Shown: piece by piece, positions 1 through 9,787 of the stretch
Layout of the letters: each line of letters begins with the position of its first letter
How positions within the stretch are numbered: the stretch's first letter is position 1
NCBI GenBank assembly: GCA_022820505.1
Contig: JAJEFK010000044.1
Coordinates: 1 to 64,000 of the forward strand
Origin: Acidimicrobiia bacterium
GTDB taxonomy: Bacteria > Actinomycetota > Acidimicrobiia > Acidimicrobiales > Poriferisodalaceae
Length of the DNA stretch: 64,000 nucleotides
Reading direction: 5' to 3'
Made by a program: the position numbers and the translations under genes
The notes under the pieces: generated by a model
Database searches by the model: none
The model's input: the letters and a program-made list of their open reading frames with translations, nothing else
What the model was told of the DNA's origin: nothing

Positions 1-1161
1 GCTGCTTCCGTGGATTCTGCCCCGTTGGTGCCGTTCGGTCACCGCTATACGTTCACGTTCGGGAGCATCGGCACTGACGACGGCAACGCTGCTAACGGCG
101 ACGAGACGCTGCTGAAGGCGGGCGATGTGGTGATCCTCGAAGCCGGGGCGATCACTGCCACGGCTTCTGCCACGCAGGCTGCGACGACGAGCCGGGGCAC
201 GAGCTACAGGGTGACTGCGGCGAAGCGGCTGGCGGTGTCGTCGGTTCTGGTGAGCCAGGTCGACCCGGGAGTGGACGACGACCCGACGACGACGACGGTG
301 CCGGATGTGCGTACTGATGCGACCAGCACCAACCCGCTCAGCCAGTTGGCGTCGGTGACGGTGCCGGGCACCGGTTCTGCTGCCACTGCTGATGCTGCGA
401 CGCCCACGGATAATCCGGTGACGGTCAAGGCGAAGTGGTCCGGTGACGCTGCTGGCGCTGCCGGCAACGCCTGGTCGGTGTCGGTCGACGCGGTGACCGG
501 GATTGACACGACCGCGAAGACGCCTGAGATCGACGTGAGCGTGAACACCCGCAACCAGGTGATCCGTGTGCGTTACATGGCAGGCTCGCCGACGGTCGCT
601 GACTTGGTCCGTGCTCTGAACGGCAACGACGATTTCGCTGACCGGTTCAGCGCGTCGGCGATCTCGTGCACTGCGGCCAATCTCAAGGCACCGGTCACGA
701 CGACTGCTGCTGAGTCTGACCTGGGCGGCGGCCGCAGTTCGGTGGGGGTGACGGTCACCTTCAACACCGAGGCCAGCGCGGTTGCTGCGGGTCTGAAGGC
801 GAACGTGTTCGGCGGCCTGATCGCCGGCTACGCGGACGACACACCCGCCACGACAGTGGGTCTTGCTGGAACTGCGACTGAGACTTACTCGGTGACCGAC
901 GCGAGGTTCACTGCGCCGTACAACCGGGCGCACTTCCTGGTGACCACCAGCGACCCGGCGAAGCTGCCCTCGACCCGTTCAGGCAAGAACCTGGTCACGG
1001 TCAGCACCGGCGACCGCGCCACCGGCACGGCCTTTGTCGCCGCTGACTATGTGGCGACCGGCTATCTGGCACAGGACGCGGCCACGGACAACGTGGACGA
1101 GACCATGAATGCCGGAGGGAGGGTGTCCGCGCGACGCAACAACAGCGTCCCGGTCAGCTAA
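1..1161 (+). CDS. Partial uncharacterised Thr/Ala-rich protein, probably cell-surface
   Basis: The frame is open to the first base, so the N-terminus lies outside the window; about 386 residues are visible. The protein is rich in Thr, Ala, Val and Asp, contains one Cys, and looks beta-rich. A Thr/Asp-rich linker lies near residues 90-110. A module near residues 140-210 has the pattern AGNAWSVSV followed by VRYMAGSPTVADLVRALN. A second stretch around VGVTVTFNTEASAV may be a weaker copy. There is no transmembrane segment or known catalytic motif. It ends 91 bases before a secreted CWB2 protein on the same strand, so a surface role is likely by context only. I do not recognise the family. Confidence 0.6.
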   Translation, partial: AASVDSAPLVPFGHRYTFTFGSIGTDDGNAANGDETLLKAGDVVILEAGAITATASATQAATTSRGTSYRVTAAKRLAVSSVLVSQVDPGVDDDPTTTTVPDVRTDATSTNPLSQLASVTVPGTGSAATADAATPTDNPVTVKAKWSGDAAGAAGNAWSVSVDAVTGIDTTAKTPEIDVSVNTRNQVIRVRYMAGSPTVADLVRALNGNDDFADRFSASAISCTAANLKAPVTTTAAESDLGGGRSSVGVTVTFNTEASAVAAGLKANVFGGLIAGYADDTPATTVGLAGTATETYSVTDARFTAPYNRAHFLVTTSDPAKLPSTRSGKNLVTVSTGDRATGTAFVAADYVATGYLAQDAATDNVDETMNAGGRVSARRNNSVPVS

Positions 1162-1238
1162 CCCACAAACAGCCACCAGCACCCACACCGGGTGCCGGCA
1201 GTTGCGCCGGTGCTCCCGGCAACCGGTTAGGCGACATA

Positions 1239-1244
1239 TAGCGT
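1239..1244 (+). promoter_or_regulatory. Leaderless-type -10 box (TAGCGT)
   Basis: TAGCGT lies 8 bases before the ATG at 1253, which puts the predicted transcript start at or beside the start codon. No -35 box is recognisable. Confidence 0.5.
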
Positions 1245-1252
1245 GGCCCGCG

Positions 1253-4000
1253 ATGGGTCTGAGCAGGATTCGACGTGGGCTGGCAGCTGGATGCGCCGCG
1301 GCGATGCTGCTGGTGCTGGCGGCTGCGTCGCCGGTCAGTTCGCAAGAAATCCCAGCGGCGGTGGAAACGGGACCCGCTTCGCCTGCCCAGTGGCCAGACT
1401 CGGAACTGGCGTCGTTCGGCATGGCGGGATGGCCGAATGCCTTGCGCATCTACGGCGGCGACGCAGTACAGAATTCGGCCGTAGCGGCGTTGCTGGTGCG
1501 AGGTGCCGGACAGTTCCCATTTGGCTCGCCTGATCGGACTGGCGGCGGTATCAGCGGCTTGTCTGCGGCGGCGCACTGGTGGGGCTTGGGCAGATGCCCG
1601 AAATCGCTGATCGTGGCGGCGGGCGATGTGCCCGCAGACGCGATGACCGCATCGGCATTGTCAGACCCGACAGACGGTTCCAGCGAGCCGTGGCTGCAGC
1701 GCGTGGCTGCGGCTGATCCGCTCTTCGACCCGGTGGGCGGGTTCGCACGTGTCGACACGTTTGCTGCGCCGATCTTGTTCGTCGATTCGGTCCGAGCTGG
1801 CGCGGTCTCGCTTCCCTTGTCGACGCGGATCACAGCAGCAGACTTGCGTTCAGGCGGCTGCAGGACGGCACGTCAGGCGGTGATCGTCGGCGGCACGGCG
1901 GCCGTTCCCGCAGCGGCTGAGTCTGAGCTGGTCGCGCTCGGGTACACCGAGGTGTTCCGCGTGGGAGGCGCGGACCGGTATGGGACGGCTGCTGCTGTGG
2001 CGGCAGCGCTGGGCACTGCGGCAGTTCCTGCCGACGCGGATGACTGTGCCGACCCCGGCAGTGCAGGGCCGGACCGGCTCGGTTTCTATGCAAATTCGGT
2101 AGTTGAATACCGAGACTCTGCTGGGGAGTGTGAATTATTGAGCCGAACCGTCGTGCTAGCGGACGGCGTCGAGGGCATCGATGCGATGGCGGCGGGATGG
2201 TGGACAGGAAGATGGCAGGTGCCGGTGCTCCTGCACGATGGCAGCAACCGCCTGCCGCGCCCGACTGCCGAGGCGCTGAGCTTGATGGACATCGATCACA
2301 TCGTGGTGCTCGGTGGACAAGCGCGGATCTCCGAACCAGTAGTGCGTGCTGCAGAGCGCGCAGCCGGGGCGCGGGCAATTCGTGTCGCCGGCCCGAACCG
2401 CTACGCGACCAGCATCGAGATGGCTCGCCATTTCGGCGGCTGGTTTATCGACGACGAAGCCGGTGGATTCGCGTCTTCTCTCTTGTGTATCGCTGCGTCG
2501 TCGGGCACCGGAGCGTCGGCGGTGGGCTGGTCTGACGCATTGGCGGCAGGCCCGTGGTGCGGAGTCGCGGGAGCGACAGGCGCTACACCGCCGGCGCGAG
2601 CAGTCGGCCCGGTTGCTGCGACAGTGACAGCGGTCACAGACGGTGGGGCCGCCCGCGGAGGTGCCGACGTGTCGCGTACAGCCGGCTCAGCAGTACCGGT
2701 GCTGCTGGTGCCGGCGCGGGGCGCATCGCTGCCGCCTTCGATGGAGCAATATCTGACGGCGCTGTTCGACGTGCCTGCGGGATGCAGGGCGCTGGTCGGC
2801 GACGGGGCCGCAGGCGACATAGGCGATGCTGCCGCCTATGCGAGAGCGCTGCGCAGCGGGGCGTGCCCCATGCCAGGGTTCGCTATTGCATTCGGCGGCC
2901 CGGACGTGCTGGCTGACGACACCGTGGGACAGGTCTCATCGGTGCTCAGCGGGGGCCTCACGGATGCCGACGCCCCATCACCGGTGTTGGTTGGCGTAGA
3001 AACGCCCGACAAGTCCGGGCCGTTCGGCATCTCGACCTTGCGAGGGCTGCCGCTGGGTGTCGGCGCCTACGCAACCACCATGCCAATGTCGCCGGTGTAC
3101 CGGCATGACACCGCCCCCGGCGACTCGGGAGCCAGCGCTGGGTCATTGCGTGTGTGCCTGCCCAGGGGGAGCTATGAGAGCGCTCGCTGGCTCATTGTGG
3201 AATCTGGTGCCGACAGGCCGCCGGCGGCCGTGTTGGATCTGCCGGGCGCCGGCTGGTATCGCGCCGACGCGGATGGAACCCTGCGCTCGAATGCGGAAGG
3301 GACGCCCTCGTGTCTTGCTGCCAGCGCGCCAGCAGGGGCGCCGGTGATTGCCCGGGCCGTCAGCAATGTTGGGCGAACGACGCGCTCGCTGTTGGTCGCA
3401 GCGGCACCGCAACGCCAACTGACGCTGTCGGGCCCTGTGCGTGCCAACTTCCCGCAGACATCGGGCGCCCGCAGCGATCGGCCGCTCGACACCGGCGTGA
3501 CGAGCTGGGATTTCACTACCGGTCCTGCAGGTGGGTCGGCACGGCTCGTGAATCAGCAAGCTGCCGTGATGAGTACACGGCTGACGGTGGCGCTGCGTCG
3601 CCGTGCGCCAGATGATGAAGGAACCGTCCGGCCAGCGGTGTTCACTGCGGAGTGGTCCATCCGCACCGAGGCAGGTCGGCTGACGGGGACCGCACGGGGC
3701 GAAGCTCTCTTAGTCGCTGGACGGTGGGAACTGCGCGGCGCTGCGGTACTCAGGGGCGGCTCATGGGCGTCTGCAGTGCTCGGTATGCCTGGTCGTCCAG
3801 CCGATGCCGCTGCGGACGGCAGCGCCGAGTTCGCAGACGGCTCCGAGGCACAGATGTTTGCGATCGTTGAACCGCTCCGAGCCGGCACCGCTGATGGTTA
3901 CGGCGCAGGGGGCTTCACCGCCACTATCTCGGTGAACGGCTCTGGCAACGACGACGACACTATCGCCTGGCAACCCGAGGCATTCATCAACACCCAGTGA
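1253..4000 (+). CDS. Secreted cell wall-binding repeat (CWB2) protein
   Basis: The protein has 915 residues. The ATG at 1253 is chosen because a clean signal peptide follows (basic MGLSRIRRG, then an Ala/Leu core ending near SSQ) and a TAGCGT box lies 8 bases upstream. The frame is open further upstream, but that part is Arg/Cys-rich and not protein-like. CWB2 repeats (PF04122 type) are visible near residues 210-250 (IVGGTAAVP, then VGGADRYGTA) and 350-393 (VVLGGQARIS, then VAGPNRYATS), with weaker copies around them. Residues 600-915 are unassigned and may form beta domains. CWB2 repeats anchor proteins non-covalently to wall polymers in Gram-positive bacteria. The attached function is unknown. 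It is the first of six CWB2 proteins in this window. Confidence 0.75.
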   Translation: MGLSRIRRGLAAGCAAAMLLVLAAASPVSSQEIPAAVETGPASPAQWPDSELASFGMAGWPNALRIYGGDAVQNSAVAALLVRGAGQFPFGSPDRTGGGISGLSAAAHWWGLGRCPKSLIVAAGDVPADAMTASALSDPTDGSSEPWLQRVAAADPLFDPVGGFARVDTFAAPILFVDSVRAGAVSLPLSTRITAADLRSGGCRTARQAVIVGGTAAVPAAAESELVALGYTEVFRVGGADRYGTAAAVAAALGTAAVPADADDCADPGSAGPDRLGFYANSVVEYRDSAGECELLSRTVVLADGVEGIDAMAAGWWTGRWQVPVLLHDGSNRLPRPTAEALSLMDIDHIVVLGGQARISEPVVRAAERAAGARAIRVAGPNRYATSIEMARHFGGWFIDDEAGGFASSLLCIAASSGTGASAVGWSDALAAGPWCGVAGATGATPPARAVGPVAATVTAVTDGGAARGGADVSRTAGSAVPVLLVPARGASLPPSMEQYLTALFDVPAGCRALVGDGAAGDIGDAAAYARALRSGACPMPGFAIAFGGPDVLADDTVGQVSSVLSGGLTDADAPSPVLVGVETPDKSGPFGISTLRGLPLGVGAYATTMPMSPVYRHDTAPGDSGASAGSLRVCLPRGSYESARWLIVESGADRPPAAVLDLPGAGWYRADADGTLRSNAEGTPSCLAASAPAGAPVIARAVSNVGRTTRSLLVAAAPQRQLTLSGPVRANFPQTSGARSDRPLDTGVTSWDFTTGPAGGSARLVNQQAAVMSTRLTVALRRRAPDDEGTVRPAVFTAEWSIRTEAGRLTGTARGEALLVAGRWELRGAAVLRGGSWASAVLGMPGRPADAAADGSAEFADGSEAQMFAIVEPLRAGTADGYGAGGFTATISVNGSGNDDDTIAWQPEAFINTQ

Positions 4001-4140
4001 CTGACTCACAGCTCTCGACCGCCGGCACGCCGCGTTTCTTGGGCGCAGAGTCGTAGTGAGAACTATCAAGACTGACCTAGTTTTGTCACCGTCGTGGCGT
4101 AGCGTTCCGGCGTCGGCAAGCCGTGGAGTATGAGTTCGGC

Positions 4141-5874
4141 ATGAGCCCAGCAAGAAGTCGGCCGCGCCTTGGCCTACGACGGTTGATCATCGCCCTGTTC
4201 AGCGTCGCGCTGGCGAGCTCGGTGCTGCTCGCTCCCCAGCCTGTGGCGGCCCAGGCCTCGAGCGTCTCTGTGCAGCGGGTGACCGGTGCCAGCGTGTACG
4301 CATTGGCGGCCAACGTCGCCGGCGGCACCTGCGACAGCGACATCGGTTCGCACAGCGTGGCGCTGGCATCGGGCGAGAACTGGCCCGACGCACTGGCTGG
4401 CGCAGCACTCGACCGGCCGCTGCTGCTGACCAAGCAGGCCTTTCTGCCGGCGGTCACTCGCGCCTACCTCGAGCCGTGTGCATCGCACGCCAAGGCCAAG
4501 GTGATCATTCTGGGCGGGCCTGCAGCGGTGTCCGAAGGCGTCGCCGAGACCCTGCGCGGCATGGGCTTCCGTGTGGACCGGTTTGAGGGCGACGACCGCT
4601 ACGCCACCGCCCACCGGGTGGCACGCACCTTCGCCCCGGACGAGATCGACACGGTGTATCTCGCCTCGGGCGTGAACTTCGCCGACGCGGTCGCCGCGGC
4701 GCCAAGCGTCACCATGGATACCCCGCTCATCCTCACGACGCCCCACGAGCTCCACGACGAGGCGCGCCGCTTCCTGGCCGACGAAGAGCGGTCGGTCTCG
4801 GGGGTCACGATTCTGGGCGGCACAGCGGCCATCTCGGCCAACGTGGAAGAGGAGATCCGAGCGCTCGGCATCGACACCGATCGCATTGCTGGCGCCGATC
4901 GTTACGAGACCGCTGCGCGCATCGCCCGGCGTGCCCTGGCTGAGCCGAGCTGCCACCCGGTCACGAGCGTTGCCGTCGCCAGCGGGACGGTCCCGTTCGG
5001 CGGTCTCGCTGCGGGCGCTGTCCGCGGCCCCTGCCAGCCGCTGCTGCTCGCCCCGTCCTCGGGCCAGCCGGTGCCGCAGACCTTGGGCGATTTCGGGCAG
5101 GACTGGCTGCTGGCCATTGGGGGCTCCACCAAGGCGGCGGTGACGGGCATCGGCCCGTCGTCGGTCATCCCCACTGCGGCGCTGTCGGCGGTAGCCACCG
5201 GTGTCGTGAGGGGCTCGGGTTCTTCCGGCGGTGATGACGGGACGAGCGCGTCGGGCTGGAACTCGGTGGCCGCATCGGTGGTGCAGGTCCGCTGCCTCAG
5301 CTCAACGGGCGCCACACGCAACCGGGGGTCAGGGTTCATCGTCGGCGACGGCTTCCAGATCGTGACTAACCACCATGTGGTCTTCGAGGACAACGGCCGC
5401 GAGTGCCCGAGAATGCGGGCATACCTGGGGGGCACTTTCGAACAGGCACCGGTGCGATCTGTGCCGCTGGCGGTCGTGCGAGCGGCCGATGATCGCGACC
5501 TCGCCTTGCTCCGCATGGATCCCGTCGGCGATCCGTTGCCGACGCTCACGATCGCAACCGAGCCGCCCCAGGCCGGCGAGACGCTCACCGCCCTCGGCTA
5601 CCCGAGCATCGGCGGCGCAACCATGACGCTCACCACCGGGCGCTACTCGGGCACCCAGGAGTTCGACGGCCTGACTTGGATCAAGACAGATACGCCCGTC
5701 GCCCCGGGCAGCAGCGGCGGCCCGGTGCTGAACAATCAGCGCGAGGTGGTCGGCGTTGCGACCTTGCTGCGCATAGCCATCAGGGGCAGCGGCGGGACCA
5801 CCGTCGGAAGCCTCAGCCTGCTTGCCCCGGCCGAGGACGTGCTGGCCCTGCTCGCCGGCGACCTCGGCGAGTAA
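4141..5874 (+). CDS. CWB2 protein fused to a trypsin-like serine protease
   Basis: The protein has 577 residues from ATG 4141; an in-frame GTG at 4123 would add six. A signal peptide covers roughly residues 1-37. Three CWB2 repeats follow (about 38-335), with the motifs ILGGPAAVSEG, EGDDRYATA, ILGGTAAIS and AGADRYETA. A Gly/Ser linker (about 355-372) leads to a chymotrypsin-fold S1 protease domain. Its catalytic residues are visible: His412 in TNHHV, Asp453 in DRDLALL and Ser525 in PGSSGGP. The triad is intact and no PDZ domain follows, so this looks like a wall-anchored secreted protease or sheddase. A TAGCGT box lies at 4100-4105. It ends ten bases before pyrE. The substrate is unknown. Confidence 0.8.
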   Translation: MSPARSRPRLGLRRLIIALFSVALASSVLLAPQPVAAQASSVSVQRVTGASVYALAANVAGGTCDSDIGSHSVALASGENWPDALAGAALDRPLLLTKQAFLPAVTRAYLEPCASHAKAKVIILGGPAAVSEGVAETLRGMGFRVDRFEGDDRYATAHRVARTFAPDEIDTVYLASGVNFADAVAAAPSVTMDTPLILTTPHELHDEARRFLADEERSVSGVTILGGTAAISANVEEEIRALGIDTDRIAGADRYETAARIARRALAEPSCHPVTSVAVASGTVPFGGLAAGAVRGPCQPLLLAPSSGQPVPQTLGDFGQDWLLAIGGSTKAAVTGIGPSSVIPTAALSAVATGVVRGSGSSGGDDGTSASGWNSVAASVVQVRCLSSTGATRNRGSGFIVGDGFQIVTNHHVVFEDNGRECPRMRAYLGGTFEQAPVRSVPLAVVRAADDRDLALLRMDPVGDPLPTLTIATEPPQAGETLTALGYPSIGGATMTLTTGRYSGTQEFDGLTWIKTDTPVAPGSSGGPVLNNQREVVGVATLLRIAIRGSGGTTVGSLSLLAPAEDVLALLAGDLGE

Positions 5875-5877
5875 TTT
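5872..5877 (+). promoter_or_regulatory. Leaderless-type -10 box (TAATTT) for pyrE
   Basis: The hexamer begins with the TAA stop of the preceding gene and lies 7 bases before the pyrE ATG. pyrE could therefore be transcribed separately from the surface-protein genes around it. Confidence 0.4.
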
Positions 5878-5884
5878 CGCACCG

Positions 5885-6463
5885 ATGGGTGTTGATGCGT
5901 CAGCGAAGCTGCTGGAGATTTTGCGGTCGAAGGGCCTCACCGAGCTTCGTGAGCCCGTCCAGCTCGCCTCGGGCAACTACTCGCGGTATTTCATCGACGG
6001 CAAGGTGGCGCTGGGTGCCGGCGACGACCTGCGTCTGGCCGCCGAGGCCATCAACGAGCGGGTGACCGGTGCGGGCGTCGAATTCAACGCCGTGGGCGGA
6101 CTGACCCTGGGCGCCGACGCCCTGTGCGCAGCGATCGCGGTAGTGAGCGGGGCGAGCTGGTTCATCGTGCGCAAGGAAGCGAAGGGGCGCGGCACCAACC
6201 GGCTGGTCGAGGGCACCCGGATCGGCGAGGGCCACCGGGTGCTGCTGATCGACGACGTAGTGACCACCGGCGGCTCGATCCTGAAGGCCTACGAGAGCGT
6301 GCGGGCCACCGGCGCCGACGTGGTGGCTGCCGTCACGCTGGCCGACCGGGGCGACGACGCCCGCCGGTCCTTCGACGAGCGAGGCGTGCCCTACTTCCCC
6401 ATGGCCACCTACCACGACATGGGCATCCCCGCCATCGGCACCGAATCCGCCACTGCCGGCTGA
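5885..6463 (+). CDS. pyrE: Orotate phosphoribosyltransferase
   Basis: The protein has 192 residues, a normal size for PyrE. It converts orotate and PRPP to orotidine 5'-phosphate in pyrimidine synthesis in the cytoplasm. The PRPP-binding loop VLLIDDVVTTGGS lies near residues 119-131, the catalytic-lid motif RKEAKGRG near 97-104, and the N-terminal orotate side has the LASGNYSRYFIDGK pattern. The ATG at 5885 is preceded by a TAATTT box. It is a housekeeping gene isolated within a surface-protein cluster; no other pyr gene is nearby. Confidence 0.93.
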   Translation: MGVDASAKLLEILRSKGLTELREPVQLASGNYSRYFIDGKVALGAGDDLRLAAEAINERVTGAGVEFNAVGGLTLGADALCAAIAVVSGASWFIVRKEAKGRGTNRLVEGTRIGEGHRVLLIDDVVTTGGSILKAYESVRATGADVVAAVTLADRGDDARRSFDERGVPYFPMATYHDMGIPAIGTESATAG

Positions 6464-6531
6464 TCGAGCCGATTCCACCTGGTCGCCCTTGGCCTCGGGC
6501 CGTTTCGGGGTGTGCGCGTACAGGCAACTAC

Positions 6532-6537
6532 TAGCTT
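6532..6537 (+). promoter_or_regulatory. Leaderless-type -10 box (TAGCTT)
   Basis: TAGCTT lies 7 bases before the GTG at 6545. It supports that GTG over the in-frame GTG at 6512. Confidence 0.45.
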
Positions 6538-6544
6538 GCGGCGG

Positions 6545-9500
6545 GTGCGTCGCCTCGGACTGACTGTCTTGGCCTTGCTGGTGGCGGTTGGCGGTGTGCT
6601 GGTGTTGCCGGCGGCTGCGGTGGGTGCTGCTGAGGGCAACGGCTCGGATGTGTCGGTGACGCGGTACGGCGGTGCGGACCGGTACGAGACATCGCTGCAG
6701 GTGGCCGAGGCGTTCGCTGCAGACGCCGGGGGCTCGCTTGAGTGGGTGGTGCTGGTGTCGGGCCGGCGATGGACCGATGCGGTGGTGGCCGCGCCGGTGG
6801 CGGGCTCGCTGGGGGCGCCGGTGCTGATGACCCCGCCCGGTGAGCTGCGGGACGACGCGGTGGAGTTCTTGGGGCGGGTGGGCGTCTCCAAGGCGCTGGT
6901 GGTGGGCCCTGACGCGAGCGGCGGCGCGAACGGCCCCGGACAGGGCGTGGGCACCGAGGTGCTCGACGCGCTCGAAGGGGCCGGCATCTCCGCGGAGCGT
7001 GTAGCGGGCGACGATCTGTACGGCACTGCGGTGGCGGCTGCGGGGCGGGTCACGCCGGGGGTGATGGGCGATCTGGGTCGCACGGCGGTGATCGCCAGCG
7101 GGGAAGTGTTCGCCGATGCGCTGGTGGCGGGCCCGTTCGCCGCTCGCGGCATCCATCCGGTGCTGCTGACCCCGCCCGGCGAGCTGCACGCCGATGTGGC
7201 CGGCTATTTGGGCGACGCCGGCATCGAGCATGTGGTGCTGATGGGCGGCCCCGCAGCGCTCAGCGAGGCCGTGGAGCAGGCTGTCAAGGCACTCGGCATC
7301 GTGGCCTCGCGTGCGGAAGGAGCGACCCGTTACGCGACGGCGGTGAAGGCTGCCGAGCTCGTGGAGGGTCAATACAGCGAGGCGGCGGGGGAGACGTGTT
7401 TCGCGAACCACACGATCGGCGTGGCCCGCGCCCGGGTGCCGTTCGACTCGTTCAGCGCCGCACCGCTGCTGGGCCGCCTGTGCGCCCCGCTGGTGCTCGC
7501 CGATCCCGACAAGATTCCCGAAGACACCGCCGCGTATCTGGATTCCGCCCGCGAAGAGCACGACACGGTGAGCCTCCACGTGTTCGGCGGCGACAGCGCC
7601 GTGTCCCAAGCAGCCATAGAGGCCTACCGCACGGGCCAAGAACCCGACACCGGCGAGGACGACGAGGACACCGAGGAAACTGACACCGTCGCGGGCCTCG
7701 TGCCCGCTGGCACCTGCGGTGGCACCGTCGACGACGACCCGCGGCCGCTGACGGACACAACCAACTCGGAAGACCCGGCATGGTCGCCCGATTGCAGCCA
7801 GATCGTGTTTTCCATGGGCGGCTCGCTGTGGACGATGGACAACGACGGAACCAACGTGACGCGGCTCACGGACCACGACGGCTCGTATTCGGACGAGCCC
7901 TCGTGGTCGCCCGACGGCAGCAAGATCGCCTACTCACGCGGCCGGCGCAACGACGATGGCAACTGGTTCTCCCACATCTATGTCGTCAACGCCGACGGCA
8001 CCGAACGCACCAAGGTGTCCAAGGGCGACGTGCGCGACGCCTTGCCGACCTGGTCGCCCGACGGCAGCAAGATCGCCTTTCAGCGTCTGTCGGGCGATGG
8101 TCGCGACGAAGACGGCCGATTCGTCAACGGCGACCGTTACATCGCGGTGATGGACGCCAGCGGTGGGAAACCGGCGGCGCTCACGGCGGGTGGCCGCTGG
8201 GATCACGCGCCGGAGTGGTCGCCCGACGGCGCTCGCATCGCGTATGTCTCGAACGACGTCGTGTGGCTGGTCGACGCCGACGGCTCGAACAGCCGGCGCA
8301 TCGCTTCTGGCGCATTCTGGAACGGCGGCGTCTCGTGGTCGCCCGACGGCCGCCGTATCGCATTCGCCCGGGGGAATGCGGACGAATCTGCGGTTGTCCT
8401 CATTGACATCGACGGTCTCAGGGCGGCCGTTGCCGCCGACCTGCCCGGACCGGACATCAAACCACGATGGTCACCGGACGGCCAGCTCATTGCATTCACC
8501 AACTACGAGACCGACGACAACCGAGACGTCTATGTCGCAGGGGCACGGCGTGGGGAAATCGTTGCCGATGCGTGCATGCCGCCTGGCGTCAGCGGAACCA
8601 CCGCCGGGTTTCCGCTGCCCGATTGGGCGGCGCCGTCTGTCGGCACGGTGCGCGTCGCGGTGCTGTTCGTCGACTTCCCTGACGCGCAGGCCGCCCATTC
8701 GACGCATGCGGAAGCTCGGAGGGGCTTGCAGTGGGCCGAGGAATACCTCGAAAGCAACAGCTACGGGAGACTCGACGTGCAATTCGTGCCCCACCATGAG
8801 TGGATTCGGGCACCCAAGAGCTACGCCGACTACCTCTACACGAGCGTGATCGGTGACCAGCGAGTAGGCGGCGACATTCACCGAGACGCCGTGGCCCACG
8901 TTGACGATGAATTCGACTTCAGTGGGTTCCACAGCCTTGCTGTGATCTTGCCCAGCAGCCATTTCAACGCAGGGTCCGCTGGCGGCTCGGTCGAGGCTGA
9001 CGGCGCGTCGCTGCTCACGCACATCAACAACAACGCGCCGAAGGACGAACCGGGCGAGCAGTACGACTGGGGCCGCGTCGCAGCGCACGAGCTCATGCAC
9101 AACCTTGGGCTCTTGGATATGTACCCCTACGACGGCAGCCGCCACGAGCTGCCCGAGGCACCGATCGACGAGGTATGGGTCAACGTTGACTTCGGTCTGA
9201 TGCGCTTCATGTCAAATTTCCTGTCGGCTGAAGACGATCGGCGGCGCCGCGTCACGTGGCTGCTTCCCAGTGGCCACATCGGTGGCACCTGGTATCGCAC
9301 ATATCTCGATCCAGTGGAGATGTTGGCGTGGAGCAGATGGCAGCTCGGCTGGCTCGACTCCGAGCGGGCCGAGTGTGTCACCGGTACCACGGCAACGGTC
9401 ACGCTTGATCCGATCGCGAACGCCGGCGACGGACTGGCCATGGCTGCAGTGCCTCTCAACCGGCATCAGGTGATCGTTGTCGAGAGCCGTCGCAAGATCG

Positions 9501-9775
9501 GCTACGACAGCGACCAAGAAGTCACCGACTCTTCGACTGGTGCCCGCAGGACCGATCGGAAGCTGCTCGAAGAAGGCGTACTGGTGTACACGGTGGACAC
9601 GCTCCTCGGCTCGGGCCAGCTGCCGATCAAGGTCGCCGGCGACAGCGGCAATGGCCAAGTCGACGACTTCCCGGTGCTGGAGCTCGACGAATCGGTGACG
9701 CTGCACGGCTACACCATCACGGTCACCGCCGACGACGGCAGCACCCACACAGTGGCCATCACCCGCAGCAACTAG
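6545..9775 (+). CDS. Secreted CWB2 / WD40-like propeller / M6-like zinc metallopeptidase
   Basis: The protein has 1076 residues from GTG 6545. This start matches the MRRL start of the neighbouring paralogue and has a -10 box at the right distance; GTG 6512 would add 11 residues. Order of parts: signal peptide (1-30), three CWB2 repeats (about 35-360, including GGADRYETS), an acidic linker rich in Glu/Asp (about 364-384), and six WD40-like PD40 repeats with W-S-P-D-G signatures (about 404-670). A C-terminal M6/immune-inhibitor-A-like peptidase begins near residue 699 (VRVAVLFVDFPDA). The zinc site HELMHNLGLLD is intact (His848, Glu849, His852). It is probably a wall-attached secreted protease. 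It sits tail to tail with a paralogue whose zinc site is lost. The substrate is unknown. Confidence 0.82.
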   Translation: MRRLGLTVLALLVAVGGVLVLPAAAVGAAEGNGSDVSVTRYGGADRYETSLQVAEAFAADAGGSLEWVVLVSGRRWTDAVVAAPVAGSLGAPVLMTPPGELRDDAVEFLGRVGVSKALVVGPDASGGANGPGQGVGTEVLDALEGAGISAERVAGDDLYGTAVAAAGRVTPGVMGDLGRTAVIASGEVFADALVAGPFAARGIHPVLLTPPGELHADVAGYLGDAGIEHVVLMGGPAALSEAVEQAVKALGIVASRAEGATRYATAVKAAELVEGQYSEAAGETCFANHTIGVARARVPFDSFSAAPLLGRLCAPLVLADPDKIPEDTAAYLDSAREEHDTVSLHVFGGDSAVSQAAIEAYRTGQEPDTGEDDEDTEETDTVAGLVPAGTCGGTVDDDPRPLTDTTNSEDPAWSPDCSQIVFSMGGSLWTMDNDGTNVTRLTDHDGSYSDEPSWSPDGSKIAYSRGRRNDDGNWFSHIYVVNADGTERTKVSKGDVRDALPTWSPDGSKIAFQRLSGDGRDEDGRFVNGDRYIAVMDASGGKPAALTAGGRWDHAPEWSPDGARIAYVSNDVVWLVDADGSNSRRIASGAFWNGGVSWSPDGRRIAFARGNADESAVVLIDIDGLRAAVAADLPGPDIKPRWSPDGQLIAFTNYETDDNRDVYVAGARRGEIVADACMPPGVSGTTAGFPLPDWAAPSVGTVRVAVLFVDFPDAQAAHSTHAEARRGLQWAEEYLESNSYGRLDVQFVPHHEWIRAPKSYADYLYTSVIGDQRVGGDIHRDAVAHVDDEFDFSGFHSLAVILPSSHFNAGSAGGSVEADGASLLTHINNNAPKDEPGEQYDWGRVAAHELMHNLGLLDMYPYDGSRHELPEAPIDEVWVNVDFGLMRFMSNFLSAEDDRRRRVTWLLPSGHIGGTWYRTYLDPVEMLAWSRWQLGWLDSERAECVTGTTATVTLDPIANAGDGLAMAAVPLNRHQVIVVESRRKIGYDSDQEVTDSSTGARRTDRKLLEEGVLVYTVDTLLGSGQLPIKVAGDSGNGQVDDFPVLELDESVTLHGYTITVTADDGSTHTVAITRSN
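7904..8078 (+). repeat. 28-bp exact direct repeat in the propeller-coding region
   Basis: Bases 7904-7931 and 8051-8078 are identical and encode the WSPDGSKIA core of two PD40 blades, 147 bases apart. Exact DNA identity between blades suggests recent duplication or gene conversion within the gene. Confidence 0.8.
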
Positions 9776-9787
9776 CCGCCCGACTCC

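Noticed and set aside
5900..7876. Long minus-strand frame across pyrE and the M6 gene
   Set aside because: It runs antisense to two well-supported genes and has His/Arg/Gly-rich composition.
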